Below are positions 33,640-42,783 of a stretch of DNA of 64,000 nucleotides, one piece after another (positions within the stretch are counted from its first letter, which is position 1; each line of letters starts with the position of its first letter). Location of the stretch: NCBI RefSeq assembly GCF_900100005.1, contig NZ_FNEB01000009.1, forward strand, positions 109,668 to 173,667. Direction: 5' to 3'. The stretch is from Lutimaribacter saemankumensis (lineage in GTDB: Bacteria > Pseudomonadota > Alphaproteobacteria > Rhodobacterales > Rhodobacteraceae). Position numbers and translations under genes: made by a program. Below the pieces are notes generated by a model. That model made no database searches. It was not told the DNA's origin and saw only the letters and a list, made by a program, of their open reading frames with translations.

Positions 33640-35376
33640 ATGTTAAAACAGTGTGTCGTGTCCAAGTCGCTGGCGATGCTCGTCGGATTCTTGTTTGTCC
33701 TGATGACAGGTATTGCCGGGGCCTCGTACTTTTTTGCGCCAGGCTTCGCGGATAACCCGGCTCTTCAATCGTTTTTCACACGATATCTTGCCATCAGTGC
33801 GGCAGCCGCCCTGCTGGCTGTCATTTCGATCCGTCTGCTTTGGAACGCCCAGTTCAAGCGCTTCGAAGAGCGTCAGGAAAAGATCCTTCAGTTCCAGCAA
33901 GACGTGATGGACCGGCAGGTCGAGCTGCTGTCCTCGAACGGTGCCACATGCATTCTCGATTCGTCCGGCAAGGTGGTCGCAGCCAGCGAAGGGCTTTTCG
34001 ATATGCTGGGCATCCCGTCCACAGATCTTGTTGGCCAGACGCTTGAAGACGTGGTCCCGTGCTTCAAGCAAGAAAGGCTCCGCAAGGCACTGGCCGATGC
34101 GCATGAAAGCGGCAAATTCTGGAGCGGCGAGGTTTCCGGCTACCCGACACCGGATCGGGGCCACGTTATCGCGGAAATGACCGTGATCCCGCAAATCGAC
34201 AAATCCGGTGAAAATCACCAGGTTCTGCTGGTCCTGTCCGACAAGACACAAGATAGGATTTCCGAGACGAACCAGTTTCTGGGGCTCATGCTCGAAGAAC
34301 TGCAGGAGGAAATCTATGTCTACGAGGCCGAAAGCCTTGGCATCCGTTACCTGAACCAGTCCGCGCGGGAAAGATGTGGCTGGTCTGTCGATACTGCACG
34401 CAAGCACAAGATTTCCGAAACCATCCCGCATTTCAATATCGACCTGTTCAAGAAACATGTCGGCCCGCTGCTTGCGAAAGAGCAGGACTCGGCGACGATA
34501 GAAATCCGAAGCGCCGACGATGTGGTCGAGGTGGTCACACGCAAGATGACGGGGCTCGACGGAACGAAACTGTTCGTATCCAGCCTGCGTGACCTGTCCC
34601 ATCGCAGCGAGATCGAAGCCGCGAAGATGCAGACCGTTTCGATGGTCAGTCACGAACTGCGCTCACCTCTTGCATCGATCAAGGGGTCATTGTCGTTGTT
34701 GAAATCCGGTTCACTCGGAGAATTGTCCCCGTCGGTTTCCAAGGTCGTCGAAATCGCCGACCGCAACAGCGAACGCCTTTTGTTGATCGTGAACGACATC
34801 CTCGACCTTGAAAAGATCCGGTCGGGCAAGATGGATTTCTCGACAACACCCATCGGGCTGGGGGCGTTGCTCGCCGAGGCGATCGAGGCAAACCAGCCTT
34901 ATGCCGATCGCCATGGTGTGGATCTGCGCCTTTCGGATGTTCCTGAAAACGCGACCGTCGCCGTCAACCAGGACCGGATCATGCAAGTGCTGACCAACCT
35001 GCTTTCGAACGCGATCAAGTTTTCGGACACAGGCGATACCGTTCTTCTGGGCGTGGAAAACGAAGGAGATGGTTGGCGGATCTCGGTGACCGATAACGGG
35101 CCGGGCATGCATGAGCAGGCGATCGCAGAGATTGGCAAACCGTTCAACCAGCACAAGCCGCTGGACGGCAAAAAGCGCGAGGGGACTGGCCTGGGCCTGA
35201 CCATCGTAAAGCAGATTTTGGGCTATCACGGGACGAAATTGGCTGTAGAAAGCACGATAGGAGCGGGCTCGACCTTCTCGTTCGCGCTGAAGTCTTCGGG
35301 CGCTGCGGGAGAAACCGTGAGCCTGAAAAAATTCAGTGGCGCCGCGGGTGAAAGACCCCGGACGCTGCATTCGTAA
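33640..35376 (+). CDS. Membrane sensor histidine kinase with two PAS-like domains
   Basis: The 578-residue protein has two N-terminal membrane spans (about 9-32 and 46-67) with a short periplasmic loop, then a coiled linker. A PAS domain ('SSNGATCILDSSGKVVAASE') and a second PAS-like region ('EEIYVYEAESLGIRYLNQSA') follow. The kinase core has H-box 'SMVSHELRSPLASIKGS', N-box 'NLLSNAIKFSDTG', 'DNGPGM' and 'GTGLGLTIVKQ'. The short loop suggests cytoplasmic or membrane-state sensing. A small CheY-like gene follows 20 bases later and is the likely partner. Confidence 0.92.
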   Translation: MLKQCVVSKSLAMLVGFLFVLMTGIAGASYFFAPGFADNPALQSFFTRYLAISAAAALLAVISIRLLWNAQFKRFEERQEKILQFQQDVMDRQVELLSSNGATCILDSSGKVVAASEGLFDMLGIPSTDLVGQTLEDVVPCFKQERLRKALADAHESGKFWSGEVSGYPTPDRGHVIAEMTVIPQIDKSGENHQVLLVLSDKTQDRISETNQFLGLMLEELQEEIYVYEAESLGIRYLNQSARERCGWSVDTARKHKISETIPHFNIDLFKKHVGPLLAKEQDSATIEIRSADDVVEVVTRKMTGLDGTKLFVSSLRDLSHRSEIEAAKMQTVSMVSHELRSPLASIKGSLSLLKSGSLGELSPSVSKVVEIADRNSERLLLIVNDILDLEKIRSGKMDFSTTPIGLGALLAEAIEANQPYADRHGVDLRLSDVPENATVAVNQDRIMQVLTNLLSNAIKFSDTGDTVLLGVENEGDGWRISVTDNGPGMHEQAIAEIGKPFNQHKPLDGKKREGTGLGLTIVKQILGYHGTKLAVESTIGAGSTFSFALKSSGAAGETVSLKKFSGAAGERPRTLHS

Positions 35377-35396
35377 AGATCTAGGGAGAGAGTTTC

Positions 35397-35777
35397 GTGT
35401 TGCTTGAACGTATTCTTCATGTCGATGACGACGAGGACATCCGGACGATTGTTCAAATCGCTCTGGAAACGATAGGGCAATTCGAATTGCGCCAGTGCAG
35501 CAACGGTATGACCGCCATCGCCGAAGCGCAGGTATTCGTGCCCCAACTTCTCTTGCTCGATGTAATGATGCCGGAAATGAGCGGGCAGGAAGTCCGTTCC
35601 GCCATCGAGGAGATCCCCGGCATGGAACGGGTCAAGACTGTTTATGTCACGGCCAAAGCCGAAGACGATTTCGCCAAGGAACTGCGGGCACAGGGTGCTG
35701 TCGCGGTCATTACGAAGCCGTTTGATCCGATGACGCTGGCAGACAATCTGCGTTCGATCTGGGCCGAAGCCGTCTGA
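35397..35777 (+). CDS. CheY-like single-domain response regulator
   Basis: GTG at 35397 follows AGGGAGAG. The 126 residues are a complete receiver only: acidic pocket 'HVDDDEDI', phosphoacceptor Asp in 'LLLLDVMMPEMSG', Thr in 'YVTAKAE' and Lys in 'VITKPFDP'. With no output domain it must act by binding a partner or as a phosphate sink. It is convergent with the third kinase gene. Confidence 0.92.
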   Translation: MLLERILHVDDDEDIRTIVQIALETIGQFELRQCSNGMTAIAEAQVFVPQLLLLDVMMPEMSGQEVRSAIEEIPGMERVKTVYVTAKAEDDFAKELRAQGAVAVITKPFDPMTLADNLRSIWAEAV

Positions 35778-35999
35778 TAACCGAACGCGCTGCGCCTGCC
35801 GCGATCGGGCGCTTGCCCCGGTATTCACGAACACCACAATACAACGGCCTCTTCGCTGCCCTGTGAAACGGGCAAGCGGTTTGTCACCCCGTTCGCCAGT
35901 GGCGTCCTGCCCCGCTCATGCCCAAGGGGCATGACACGCGGTTGCGTTCAGGACGTGCGGTTCAAGGGTTGCAGAGGGTGGCCGACTGCCAGTGCCGTG

Positions 36000-37406
36000 T
36001 CAGAGGGCGGGCGCCACGGCCTTGTGGGACGATGTCGGCGCGTTTGCGGCGACCTGTTCCATTTCCACATAGAACTTGGTGCCCTGTCCGATCCGGCTTT
36101 CAAAGCCGATCTTTCCGCCATGTGCTTCGACGATGCGGGCAGCGATATGCATGCCCAGACCAAGCCCTTCGGCCTTGCGGTGATCGGACGAGTCGAGTTG
36201 CTGGAAGGCCGAAAAGACCTTGTGCTTTTCATGGTCGGGGATGCCGATACCCTGGTCCTCGATCGAGAACAGACCCTTTTGCCCGTTCCGCTCCACGTTC
36301 ACGGTGACCGTCTGATTGGCGTTCGAGAATTTCACGGCGTTGGACAGGATGTTGGTCACGACCTGCTTCATCCTGTTCTTGTCTGCGGAAACGATCACGT
36401 CCTTGTCGACATGGCCCAGTTTGATCGTCACCGCCCTGCGGCTTGCCACGGTCATCATCTCGTCCACCGCTTCCGAGACCAGCTCATCCAGTTTCACGTC
36501 GGAGAACTGGTAGGAAATCTTGCCGTCGCCCATTCTCTGAAGGTCCAGAAGATCCTGGATCAGCGCGGTCAACCGGATGCTGTTACGATGCGCCACATCG
36601 AGGATCTTCCTGAAGCTTTCGGGCACAGGGCCGGCGACACCGCCGATGATCAGGTCAAGCGACCCCTTGATAGACGTCAGCGGCGTGCGCAGTTCGTGGC
36701 TGACGATCGAAAGGAATTCGGACTTCGCCCGAGCGGCGCTTTTCGCCCTTTCGTGTTCGCGTTCGAGAACCTTCATCTGGCCGATCTTTTCGGTATAGAA
36801 CGACAGGAAATTCCGCGCACATTCGACAATGAAGCTGAGAACGAAGATCGTCGTGAAAAGCTGAATCCACATCTCCGAGGTCACTTCCTCGGCCAGGATT
36901 ATGTCGCGCGATGCAATGGTGACGATCGACACAAGATAGATCGAAAGCCGCACGAACAGGATCGAAACGAACTGATAGTTGTTCATACAGGCAAATATCG
37001 ACGCTGCGATCAGCACGAAAATCGGCATGAAATGCGATGTCGGACCCTGAAGGATACTGATCACGATGGAAAAGATGCTGATCACGCACGCGCTGAGAAC
37101 CGTGCTGATCAGCAATTTGCGCTTCATGTCGCGCATTCCGGTCTTTTCGAACTTGTCGGGGTTCAGCGCGATCGAGAATACGCGCTGGTCGTAGATCTCG
37201 GAAATCCAGATAAACGCGTAACAGATCGCTGTGACCTGCCAATCGTAAAAGATCGAGGCCAGGATCGCGATCGCGGTATAGCTGGTGAAACGCTGCCAGA
37301 ACAGCTTGCGACCAATGCTGGCATAGTCGTGCAGCCGCCGCTTGAAATCATCAAGCGCCTGATCGGGGCGCCTGCTGCTTTCGGAGGTTGTCACTATGGT
37401 CTGCAT
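36000..37406 (-). CDS. Membrane histidine kinase with multi-span N-terminus
   Basis: The 468-residue protein has about six spans between residues 45 and 200 with very short loops, so the sensor is probably the membrane bundle itself. The kinase core has 'SIVSHELRTPLTSIKGSLDL', 'NILSNAVKFSNANQ', 'DQGIGIP' and 'GLGLGMHIAARIVEAHGG'. The HisKA region closely resembles that of the kinase at 33640 (SHELRxPLxSIKGSLxLxxxG), suggesting duplication. No receiver is fused. It converges on the CheY-like gene at 35777 and may share it. Confidence 0.92.
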   Translation of the reverse strand: MQTIVTTSESSRRPDQALDDFKRRLHDYASIGRKLFWQRFTSYTAIAILASIFYDWQVTAICYAFIWISEIYDQRVFSIALNPDKFEKTGMRDMKRKLLISTVLSACVISIFSIVISILQGPTSHFMPIFVLIAASIFACMNNYQFVSILFVRLSIYLVSIVTIASRDIILAEEVTSEMWIQLFTTIFVLSFIVECARNFLSFYTEKIGQMKVLEREHERAKSAARAKSEFLSIVSHELRTPLTSIKGSLDLIIGGVAGPVPESFRKILDVAHRNSIRLTALIQDLLDLQRMGDGKISYQFSDVKLDELVSEAVDEMMTVASRRAVTIKLGHVDKDVIVSADKNRMKQVVTNILSNAVKFSNANQTVTVNVERNGQKGLFSIEDQGIGIPDHEKHKVFSAFQQLDSSDHRKAEGLGLGMHIAARIVEAHGGKIGFESRIGQGTKFYVEMEQVAANAPTSSHKAVAPAL

Positions 37407-37747
37407 CGAATCCCTGGCTCAATAAACAATTTTATCTCTGGATACTGCGCGTTTGGGTTGTTTTTTCTGTGGGCAAAAAGGGCCAATTTTGGGAAAATCC
37501 TAGGTCCGATATCCGCCGGGAAAAGGGCGTCTTTGCCTCATTAACGGATCGGACCGCGGTGAAACTGCGATGTCGGCCCGCGGCTTTCTCGGGTCAAGGG
37601 AGCCCCGCGCTCTGGGCTTTCGTTGCGTTGTGCGTCATAGATGCCCGTGTAATTCCAGAGTGTTAAAAGGGCGGCCCCGGACCAAATTGACGGAATTCAC
37701 CTTCCGGCGGGAACGGGGCGGTTCGTCAATCGCACAGGGAACGGGGC
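37407..37747. other. Intergenic region of 341 bases between divergent genes
   Basis: This holds the promoters of the kinase (leftward) and of the transporter (rightward). I see an AT-rich stretch at about 37420-37480 suited to the kinase promoter and a TTGACG at 37687-37692 that could be a -35 box for the transporter, but no convincing -10 partner. No coding frame is credible. Confidence 0.35.
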
Positions 37748-39139
37748 ATGGCTTTATCAGGTATGATCGACCGCGTGGCTGCAAGTTTGCTGGTCGGTCT
37801 TACCTGCCTGTTCGGGCTACGCGAATGGGGGGTGGCGATCCCGGCATCGCTTATCCAGATGCCGGCCCTGCTTGTCGTGATCCTTCTGGGCATCCGCGTG
37901 CGCGCCACGCGCAAGGCATTCATCCTTGCCGCGATCGGGCTGTCGGTTTGGCTTGCCCTTGCGGGACAGGATTGGCTGGGCATATCGCGCAACGGCCTGG
38001 AGAAGGCCGCGTTCATCGCCGCATTCTTCACGGCGCTTTCAACGCTGCGTAACGTGGCGGAAACCTCGCCCTCTCTCAGAAAGGCGGGGCGGTTCCTCGC
38101 CAGTCAGCCGCCCGGCCGCCGCTACGGGGCATTGACGGTCGGCGGTCATCTTTTCGCTCTGCTTATCAACTACGGGTCAATATCGCTTTTGGGCGGGCTT
38201 GCTTCGCAATCCGCCAGGTCCGAGCCCGATCCGTTGATCCGCCGGCTCAGAACCAAGCGGATGCTGCTGGCAATTCAACGGGGGTTCATCGCATCGCTGC
38301 CCTGGTCGCCGCTTGCCTTTGCGATGGCGGTGACCACGGCCGTGATCCCAGGGGCGTCCTGGGCCACGGCGGTTCTGCCGGGGTTGGGATCGGCCGCGAT
38401 TATCCTTGCGACCGGCTGGGCGATGGACAGCATTTTCAAGCCGCGGCTTGCCAACCCGCCAAAGCGAACGCCGGTCGAAGGGTCCTGGGCGCTTCTTTCG
38501 CCGCTCTTCGTGTTGCTGGCGTTGCTGGCGGTCACGGTTCTGGGCATTCACTTTGCACTGGATATCCGTGTTGTCGGCATCGTCATGATCGTGGTCCCGG
38601 TCATCGCAATCGCCTGGGCCCTGATGCAACACCGAAGCCTTGGCGCGGATGCGGATTTCACAATTCGGGTGCGGCGTTACCTGGACGAAGAGTTGCCGGG
38701 CTACCGCGGCGAACTCGTTCTTCTGATGATGGCGGGTTACATCGGAACGGTCGGTGCACCGCTGCTGCAACCTCTCGTGTCCGGGCTTGGGTTCGACACC
38801 GATGCCGTGCCTGCATGGATGATCCTGGCGCTGTTGGTGTGGATTATTCCCGTGCTGGGCCAGATCGGCATGAATCCAATCCTCGCCGTCACGCTGATTG
38901 CGCCGCTCATTCCCGACCCGGAGCCTCTGGGCGTGGCGCCATCCGCGCTTGTCGCGGCGATCGCGTCCGGCTGGGCGCTCAGCGGTGCGACATCGCCCTT
39001 TACCGCGACGACGCTGTTGATCGGGTCGTTCGGCGGTGTCAGCGCGCTGCATGTGGGGCTGAGATGGAACGGGGGATATTTCCTGGTTACGGCGGTTCTG
39101 CTGACGGTCTGGGTTCTGGCCTACGGTTTGCTGCTTTAG
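37748..39139 (+). CDS. Multi-span transporter-like membrane protein, substrate unknown
   Basis: The 463-residue protein has about 12 hydrophobic spans. Two pore-like segments, 'GQIGMNPILAVTLIAPLIPD' and 'SGWALSGATSPFTATTLLIG', resemble the re-entrant hairpins of ion-transporter-superfamily carriers (DctM, ArsB, CitMHS types). An earlier 'NYGSISLLGGLA' may be the matching half. It is probably a secondary carrier for an anion or organic acid. The M20 amidohydrolase that follows after 99 bases might process the imported compound. I cannot name the family. Confidence 0.65.
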   Translation: MALSGMIDRVAASLLVGLTCLFGLREWGVAIPASLIQMPALLVVILLGIRVRATRKAFILAAIGLSVWLALAGQDWLGISRNGLEKAAFIAAFFTALSTLRNVAETSPSLRKAGRFLASQPPGRRYGALTVGGHLFALLINYGSISLLGGLASQSARSEPDPLIRRLRTKRMLLAIQRGFIASLPWSPLAFAMAVTTAVIPGASWATAVLPGLGSAAIILATGWAMDSIFKPRLANPPKRTPVEGSWALLSPLFVLLALLAVTVLGIHFALDIRVVGIVMIVVPVIAIAWALMQHRSLGADADFTIRVRRYLDEELPGYRGELVLLMMAGYIGTVGAPLLQPLVSGLGFDTDAVPAWMILALLVWIIPVLGQIGMNPILAVTLIAPLIPDPEPLGVAPSALVAAIASGWALSGATSPFTATTLLIGSFGGVSALHVGLRWNGGYFLVTAVLLTVWVLAYGLLL

Positions 39140-39238
39140 CGATCGAGGCGTGACCGACCGCGTCTGGCATGCATCTTCTTCTCGCGCCGGCCATCGTTGT
39201 CCGGTATTTCATGTTCCATGCTCAAAAGGAGGCCCGCC

Positions 39239-40435
39239 GTGACCGAACCCGCGCTGAAATCCCGCCACCACAACCGCATCACCGACCTGCAGGACGAGAT
39301 CACGGCATGGCGCCGCGATTTCCACGAACACCCCGAAATCGGGTTCGAAGAAACGCGCACCGCGGGCATCGTGGCGCAGAAACTGAAGGAATTCGGTGTC
39401 GATGAGGTTGTGACCGGCATCGCGAAAACAGGCGTGGTCGGCATCATCCACGGCGAAAAGGACGGCCCCATGATCGGGCTGCGGGCCGACATGGACGCCT
39501 TGCCGATGCAGGAACACGGCGACGTGGCTTGGAAATCGCTCAATCCCGGGAAGATGCATGCATGCGGCCACGACGGCCACACCGCCATGCTGCTCGGCGC
39601 GGCGAAGATCCTTGCCGAAACACGCGATTTCGCCGGGTCGGTCGCGGTCATTTTCCAACCCGCCGAAGAAGGCGGCGGTGGCGGTGGCGTCATGGTGCGC
39701 GAAGGGCTTTTCGATCGGGCAGATTGTCAATCGGTCTGGGGCCTGCACAACTGGCCGGGAATGCCGTTGGGCCAGTTCTGCGCGCTGGAAGGGCCGATCA
39801 TGGCGGGCATCGATTATTTCGACATCACGATCAAAGGGCAGGGCACACATGCGGGCCTGCCGCATCTGGGCGTCGACACCGTTCTGGCCGCCGCACATCT
39901 TGTCACCGCGATCCAGAGCGTACCGGGCCGCAACGTTTCGCCCCACGAAACGGCAACCATCGGCGTCTCGATGTTCAAGGGTTCGGATGCCTACGTCGTC
40001 ATGCCGGACGAGGCGGTCATCGGCGGGTCGGTGCGCTATTTCGATGCGGCGACACGCGACATGGCCGAAGCGCGGATACGCTCACTGGCCGAAGGGATCG
40101 CGTCCGGTTTCGGTGCCGAGGCGATCATCGACTATCGCAAGAATTACCCGCCGACGGTCAACCATGCCGCCGAAACCGGAACGGCCGCCGAAGTGGCAGC
40201 CGCCCTGGTGGGCGAGGATATGGTCCTGCGGGAAAGCGAACCCTGCATGGCGGGCGAGGATTTTTCGTTCATGCTGAATGAACGGCCGGGCAATTACATC
40301 TGGATGGGAACCGATCAACCGGGACGGAACAACGCTATGGTTCACTACCCCGATTACGATTTCAACGACGCCGCGATCCCGGTTGGTGTCGGATACTGGC
40401 TGGGCCTGGTGGACCGGTTGCTTTCGGCGCGATGA
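39239..40435 (+). CDS. M20-family amidohydrolase (hippurate hydrolase-like)
   Basis: I chose GTG 39239 because AAAAGGAGG lies 9 bases ahead; an upstream in-frame start at 39197 lacks such a site. The 398-residue protein has M20D features: 'GLRADMDALPM', the metal-binding 'MHACGHDGHTAMLLGAAKIL', 'FQPAEEGGGGG', a dimerisation domain with 'GQGTHAGLPHLGVDTVLAAA' and a final 'MAGEDFSFML'. It should remove acyl groups from N-acyl amino acids or similar amides in the cytoplasm. Confidence 0.9.
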   Translation: MTEPALKSRHHNRITDLQDEITAWRRDFHEHPEIGFEETRTAGIVAQKLKEFGVDEVVTGIAKTGVVGIIHGEKDGPMIGLRADMDALPMQEHGDVAWKSLNPGKMHACGHDGHTAMLLGAAKILAETRDFAGSVAVIFQPAEEGGGGGGVMVREGLFDRADCQSVWGLHNWPGMPLGQFCALEGPIMAGIDYFDITIKGQGTHAGLPHLGVDTVLAAAHLVTAIQSVPGRNVSPHETATIGVSMFKGSDAYVVMPDEAVIGGSVRYFDAATRDMAEARIRSLAEGIASGFGAEAIIDYRKNYPPTVNHAAETGTAAEVAAALVGEDMVLRESEPCMAGEDFSFMLNERPGNYIWMGTDQPGRNNAMVHYPDYDFNDAAIPVGVGYWLGLVDRLLSAR

Positions 40436-40537
40436 TGGCAGCGGCCCATATGGGCCGGGCCGGCGCGGGCATGCCTGTTTGCCTTGCCTCCCGGTCCGTG
40501 TCACTTTCCTGGCCATGACGGAACCGGGCTGGCCTGC

Positions 40538-41446
40538 ATGTCCCTGACACTCAAACAACTTCGGTATTTCGTGGCGGCAGCGAACCAGGGTTCGGTCAGC
40601 AAGGCCGCACATGCCTTGTCGATCTCGCAAAGCGCTGTGACCGAAGCCATCAAGGAATTGGAAGCGTTCCTGGGTGTGCAACTGTTTCTGCGCCACTCGC
40701 GCGGCATGACCGTGACACCCGAAGGCCAGCAGTTTCTGCGTCATGCGATCTCGATCCTTGCCGAGGTCACCAACGCGTCGCGTGTCGTGTCGGCCGGATC
40801 CCGGCGCGTCACGGGTCGGCTGAACCTGGGTGTTACCTCGCTGACGGCGGGGTATGTTCTGTCCGACGTCCTGTCGCGTTACAGGCGGCTAAACCCGGAT
40901 GTCGAGGTGACCGCCGTCGAGGATACGGGCGAGTATCTTGAACACCTCATCGTCGGCGGTGAACTGGATGTGGCGGTGATGGTCACGACGCACTTGCGGG
41001 ATTCCCAGGCGCTGCAATCCGAAATCCTCGAGGTGTCGCCGTTCCGTCTTTGGCTGCCAATCGACCACCGGCTGAACCGGCAGCAAAGCATCGCACTGTC
41101 CGACGTGGCGGGTGAGCCGCTAATCGTTCTGGATGTCGACGAGATGGAGCAGGAGGCGGTCAAACTGCTTTCGGCCTTCGGTGAAAGGCCACGGATCGCG
41201 TTCCGCACCCGCTCGGTCGAAGCGGTGCGCTCGCTTGTCGCGACGGGGGCGGGCGTTGCCCTGTTGCCAGACCTGGTCTACCGGCCGTGGTCGCTGGAAG
41301 GCGACCGTATTCACAGCCGCGACGTGTCGGGCGCCTTGCCGGTTGTGCAGGTCGGTCTGGTGTGGCGGCGCGGCCTTGCCATCCCCGATGCCGCGCGCGA
41401 ATTCGTGGCGGTCGCACAAGCGCAGCACGATGTGAAGGCGCGTTAA
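40538..41446 (+). CDS. LysR-family transcriptional regulator
   Basis: ATG at 40538 opens a 302-residue protein with the LysR helix-turn-helix ('LTLKQLRYFVAAANQGSVSK', 'AAHALSISQSAVTEAIKELE') and a periplasmic-binding-like effector domain ending in 'RSVEAVRSLVATGAGVALLP'. It lies directly before the ydcS-like operon, transcribed the same way, and the intergenic region holds a matching T-N11-A-type palindrome. It therefore probably controls that operon and itself, with a polyamine-derived effector by inference. Confidence 0.92.
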   Translation: MSLTLKQLRYFVAAANQGSVSKAAHALSISQSAVTEAIKELEAFLGVQLFLRHSRGMTVTPEGQQFLRHAISILAEVTNASRVVSAGSRRVTGRLNLGVTSLTAGYVLSDVLSRYRRLNPDVEVTAVEDTGEYLEHLIVGGELDVAVMVTTHLRDSQALQSEILEVSPFRLWLPIDHRLNRQQSIALSDVAGEPLIVLDVDEMEQEAVKLLSAFGERPRIAFRTRSVEAVRSLVATGAGVALLPDLVYRPWSLEGDRIHSRDVSGALPVVQVGLVWRRGLAIPDAAREFVAVAQAQHDVKAR

Positions 41447-41452
41447 TACAGC

Positions 41453-41500
41453 TATCGGAATTTTCGATACCGTCCGTTCTGATAATTGAATTTGCGATAC
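41453..41500. promoter_or_regulatory. Probable LysR-type operator upstream of ydcS-like gene
   Basis: TATCGGAATTTTCGATA (41453-41469) is a near-perfect 17-base palindrome of the T-N11-A type. Its right half GAATTTTCGATAC (41458-41470) recurs as GAATTTGCGATAC at 41488-41500, 30 bases or about three helical turns later on the same face. This primary-plus-activation-site layout is usual for LysR regulators. It ends 64 bases before the ydcS-like ATG. Confidence 0.55.
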
Positions 41501-41563
41501 GCACGAATCCTCCTCATGCTCTGCGCAAAACTGCGCAAGCAAAGCAAACGGGGAGTCAGAAAA

Positions 41564-42724
41564 ATGAAATCCATCCTGAAGTCATGCACGGCGTTGTGCT
41601 TTTCGGTCGGCGTCGCTGTGACGCCGGTCGCGGCACAGATGACCGAAATCGGCGCGGGCGAGGGCGAACTGAATATCGTCGCCTGGCCCGGCTACATCGA
41701 ACGCGGTGAAACCATGTCCGAGTTCGACTGGGTCACCGGCTTCGAAGAAGCCACCGGCTGCAAGGTGAATGTGAAGACGGCCAATACCTCGGACGAAATG
41801 GTCGCCCTGATGAACGAAGGCGGTTTCGACCTTGTGACGGCTTCGGGCGACGCGTCCCTGCGGATGATCGCCGGCAAGCGGGTTCAGCCGATCAACACCG
41901 ACCTGATCCCAAGCTGGAACACCATTGACGACAGGCTCAAACAGGCGCCCTGGCACTACGTCAACGACACGCATTACGGCGTTCCCTACATGTGGGGCCC
42001 GAACGTGCTGATGTACAACACCGAAGTCTTTGGCGACAACGCCCCGACCTCGTGGAACGTGGTGTTCGAGCCGATGAACCTGCCCGACGGTCAGCCCAAC
42101 GAAGGGCGCGTTCAGGCCTATGACGGCCCGATCCACATCGCGGACGCCGCTCTTTATCTGATGACGCACAAGCCCGAGCTTGGCATCGCATCGCCATATG
42201 AGCTGAACCAGGACCAATACAACGCCGCGCTTGATCTGCTCCGTCAGCAGCGCACGCTGGTCAGCCGCTACTGGCATGATGCGTTCATCCAGATCGACGA
42301 CTTCAAGAACGAGGGCATGGCCGCATCGGGGTCTTGGCCGTTCCAGGTGAACCTGCTGCAATCCGATGGCGCCCCCATCGCCAGTGTGATCCCCGAAGAG
42401 GGCGCGACCGGCTGGGCCGATACCACGATGATGCATGCCGAGGCCGAGAACCCGAACTGCGCCTACATGTGGATGGAACATACGCTGAGTTCGAACCTGA
42501 TGTCCGACCTTTCGGTCTGGTTCGGCGCCAACCCGGCGGTTCCCGCCGCCTGCACCGATGGGCGCGGCATGCAGACCGCAGAAGGCTGCACAAAGAACGG
42601 GTTCGACGATTTCGACAGGATCCGTTTCTGGCAGACGCCCGTGTCGAAATGTGACAGCCAGGGTGAATGCGTACCCTATTACCGCTGGGTGTCCGATTAT
42701 ATCGGCGTGATCGGCGGTCGCTGA
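41564..42724 (+). CDS. ydcS: YdcS-like ABC transporter periplasmic binding protein
   Basis: ATG at 41564 follows a GGGGAG site. Residues 1-25 are a signal peptide (cleavage after 'PVAAQ'). The 386-residue protein matches E. coli YdcS in long segments such as 'AWPGYIERGE', 'DLVTASGDASLRMIAGKRVQ', 'AYDGPIHIADAALYL' and 'SRYWHDAFIQIDDFKNEG'. YdcS is the receptor of a putative putrescine importer. Cys pairs near the C-terminus (SKCDSQGEC) are an addition that could form a disulfide. Confidence 0.93.
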   Translation: MKSILKSCTALCFSVGVAVTPVAAQMTEIGAGEGELNIVAWPGYIERGETMSEFDWVTGFEEATGCKVNVKTANTSDEMVALMNEGGFDLVTASGDASLRMIAGKRVQPINTDLIPSWNTIDDRLKQAPWHYVNDTHYGVPYMWGPNVLMYNTEVFGDNAPTSWNVVFEPMNLPDGQPNEGRVQAYDGPIHIADAALYLMTHKPELGIASPYELNQDQYNAALDLLRQQRTLVSRYWHDAFIQIDDFKNEGMAASGSWPFQVNLLQSDGAPIASVIPEEGATGWADTTMMHAEAENPNCAYMWMEHTLSSNLMSDLSVWFGANPAVPAACTDGRGMQTAEGCTKNGFDDFDRIRFWQTPVSKCDSQGECVPYYRWVSDYIGVIGGR

Positions 42725-42783
42725 CCCGAAGACAACAGGCCTGCCGCGTCCGCTTTGCGCGGCAGGCGACTACGGAACGTTTC

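Noticed and set aside
35917..35933. 7-base hairpin between the CheY-like gene and the convergent kinase
   Set aside because: CATGCCC-AAG-GGGCATG is perfect but has no T-run on either side, so a terminator call is not supported.
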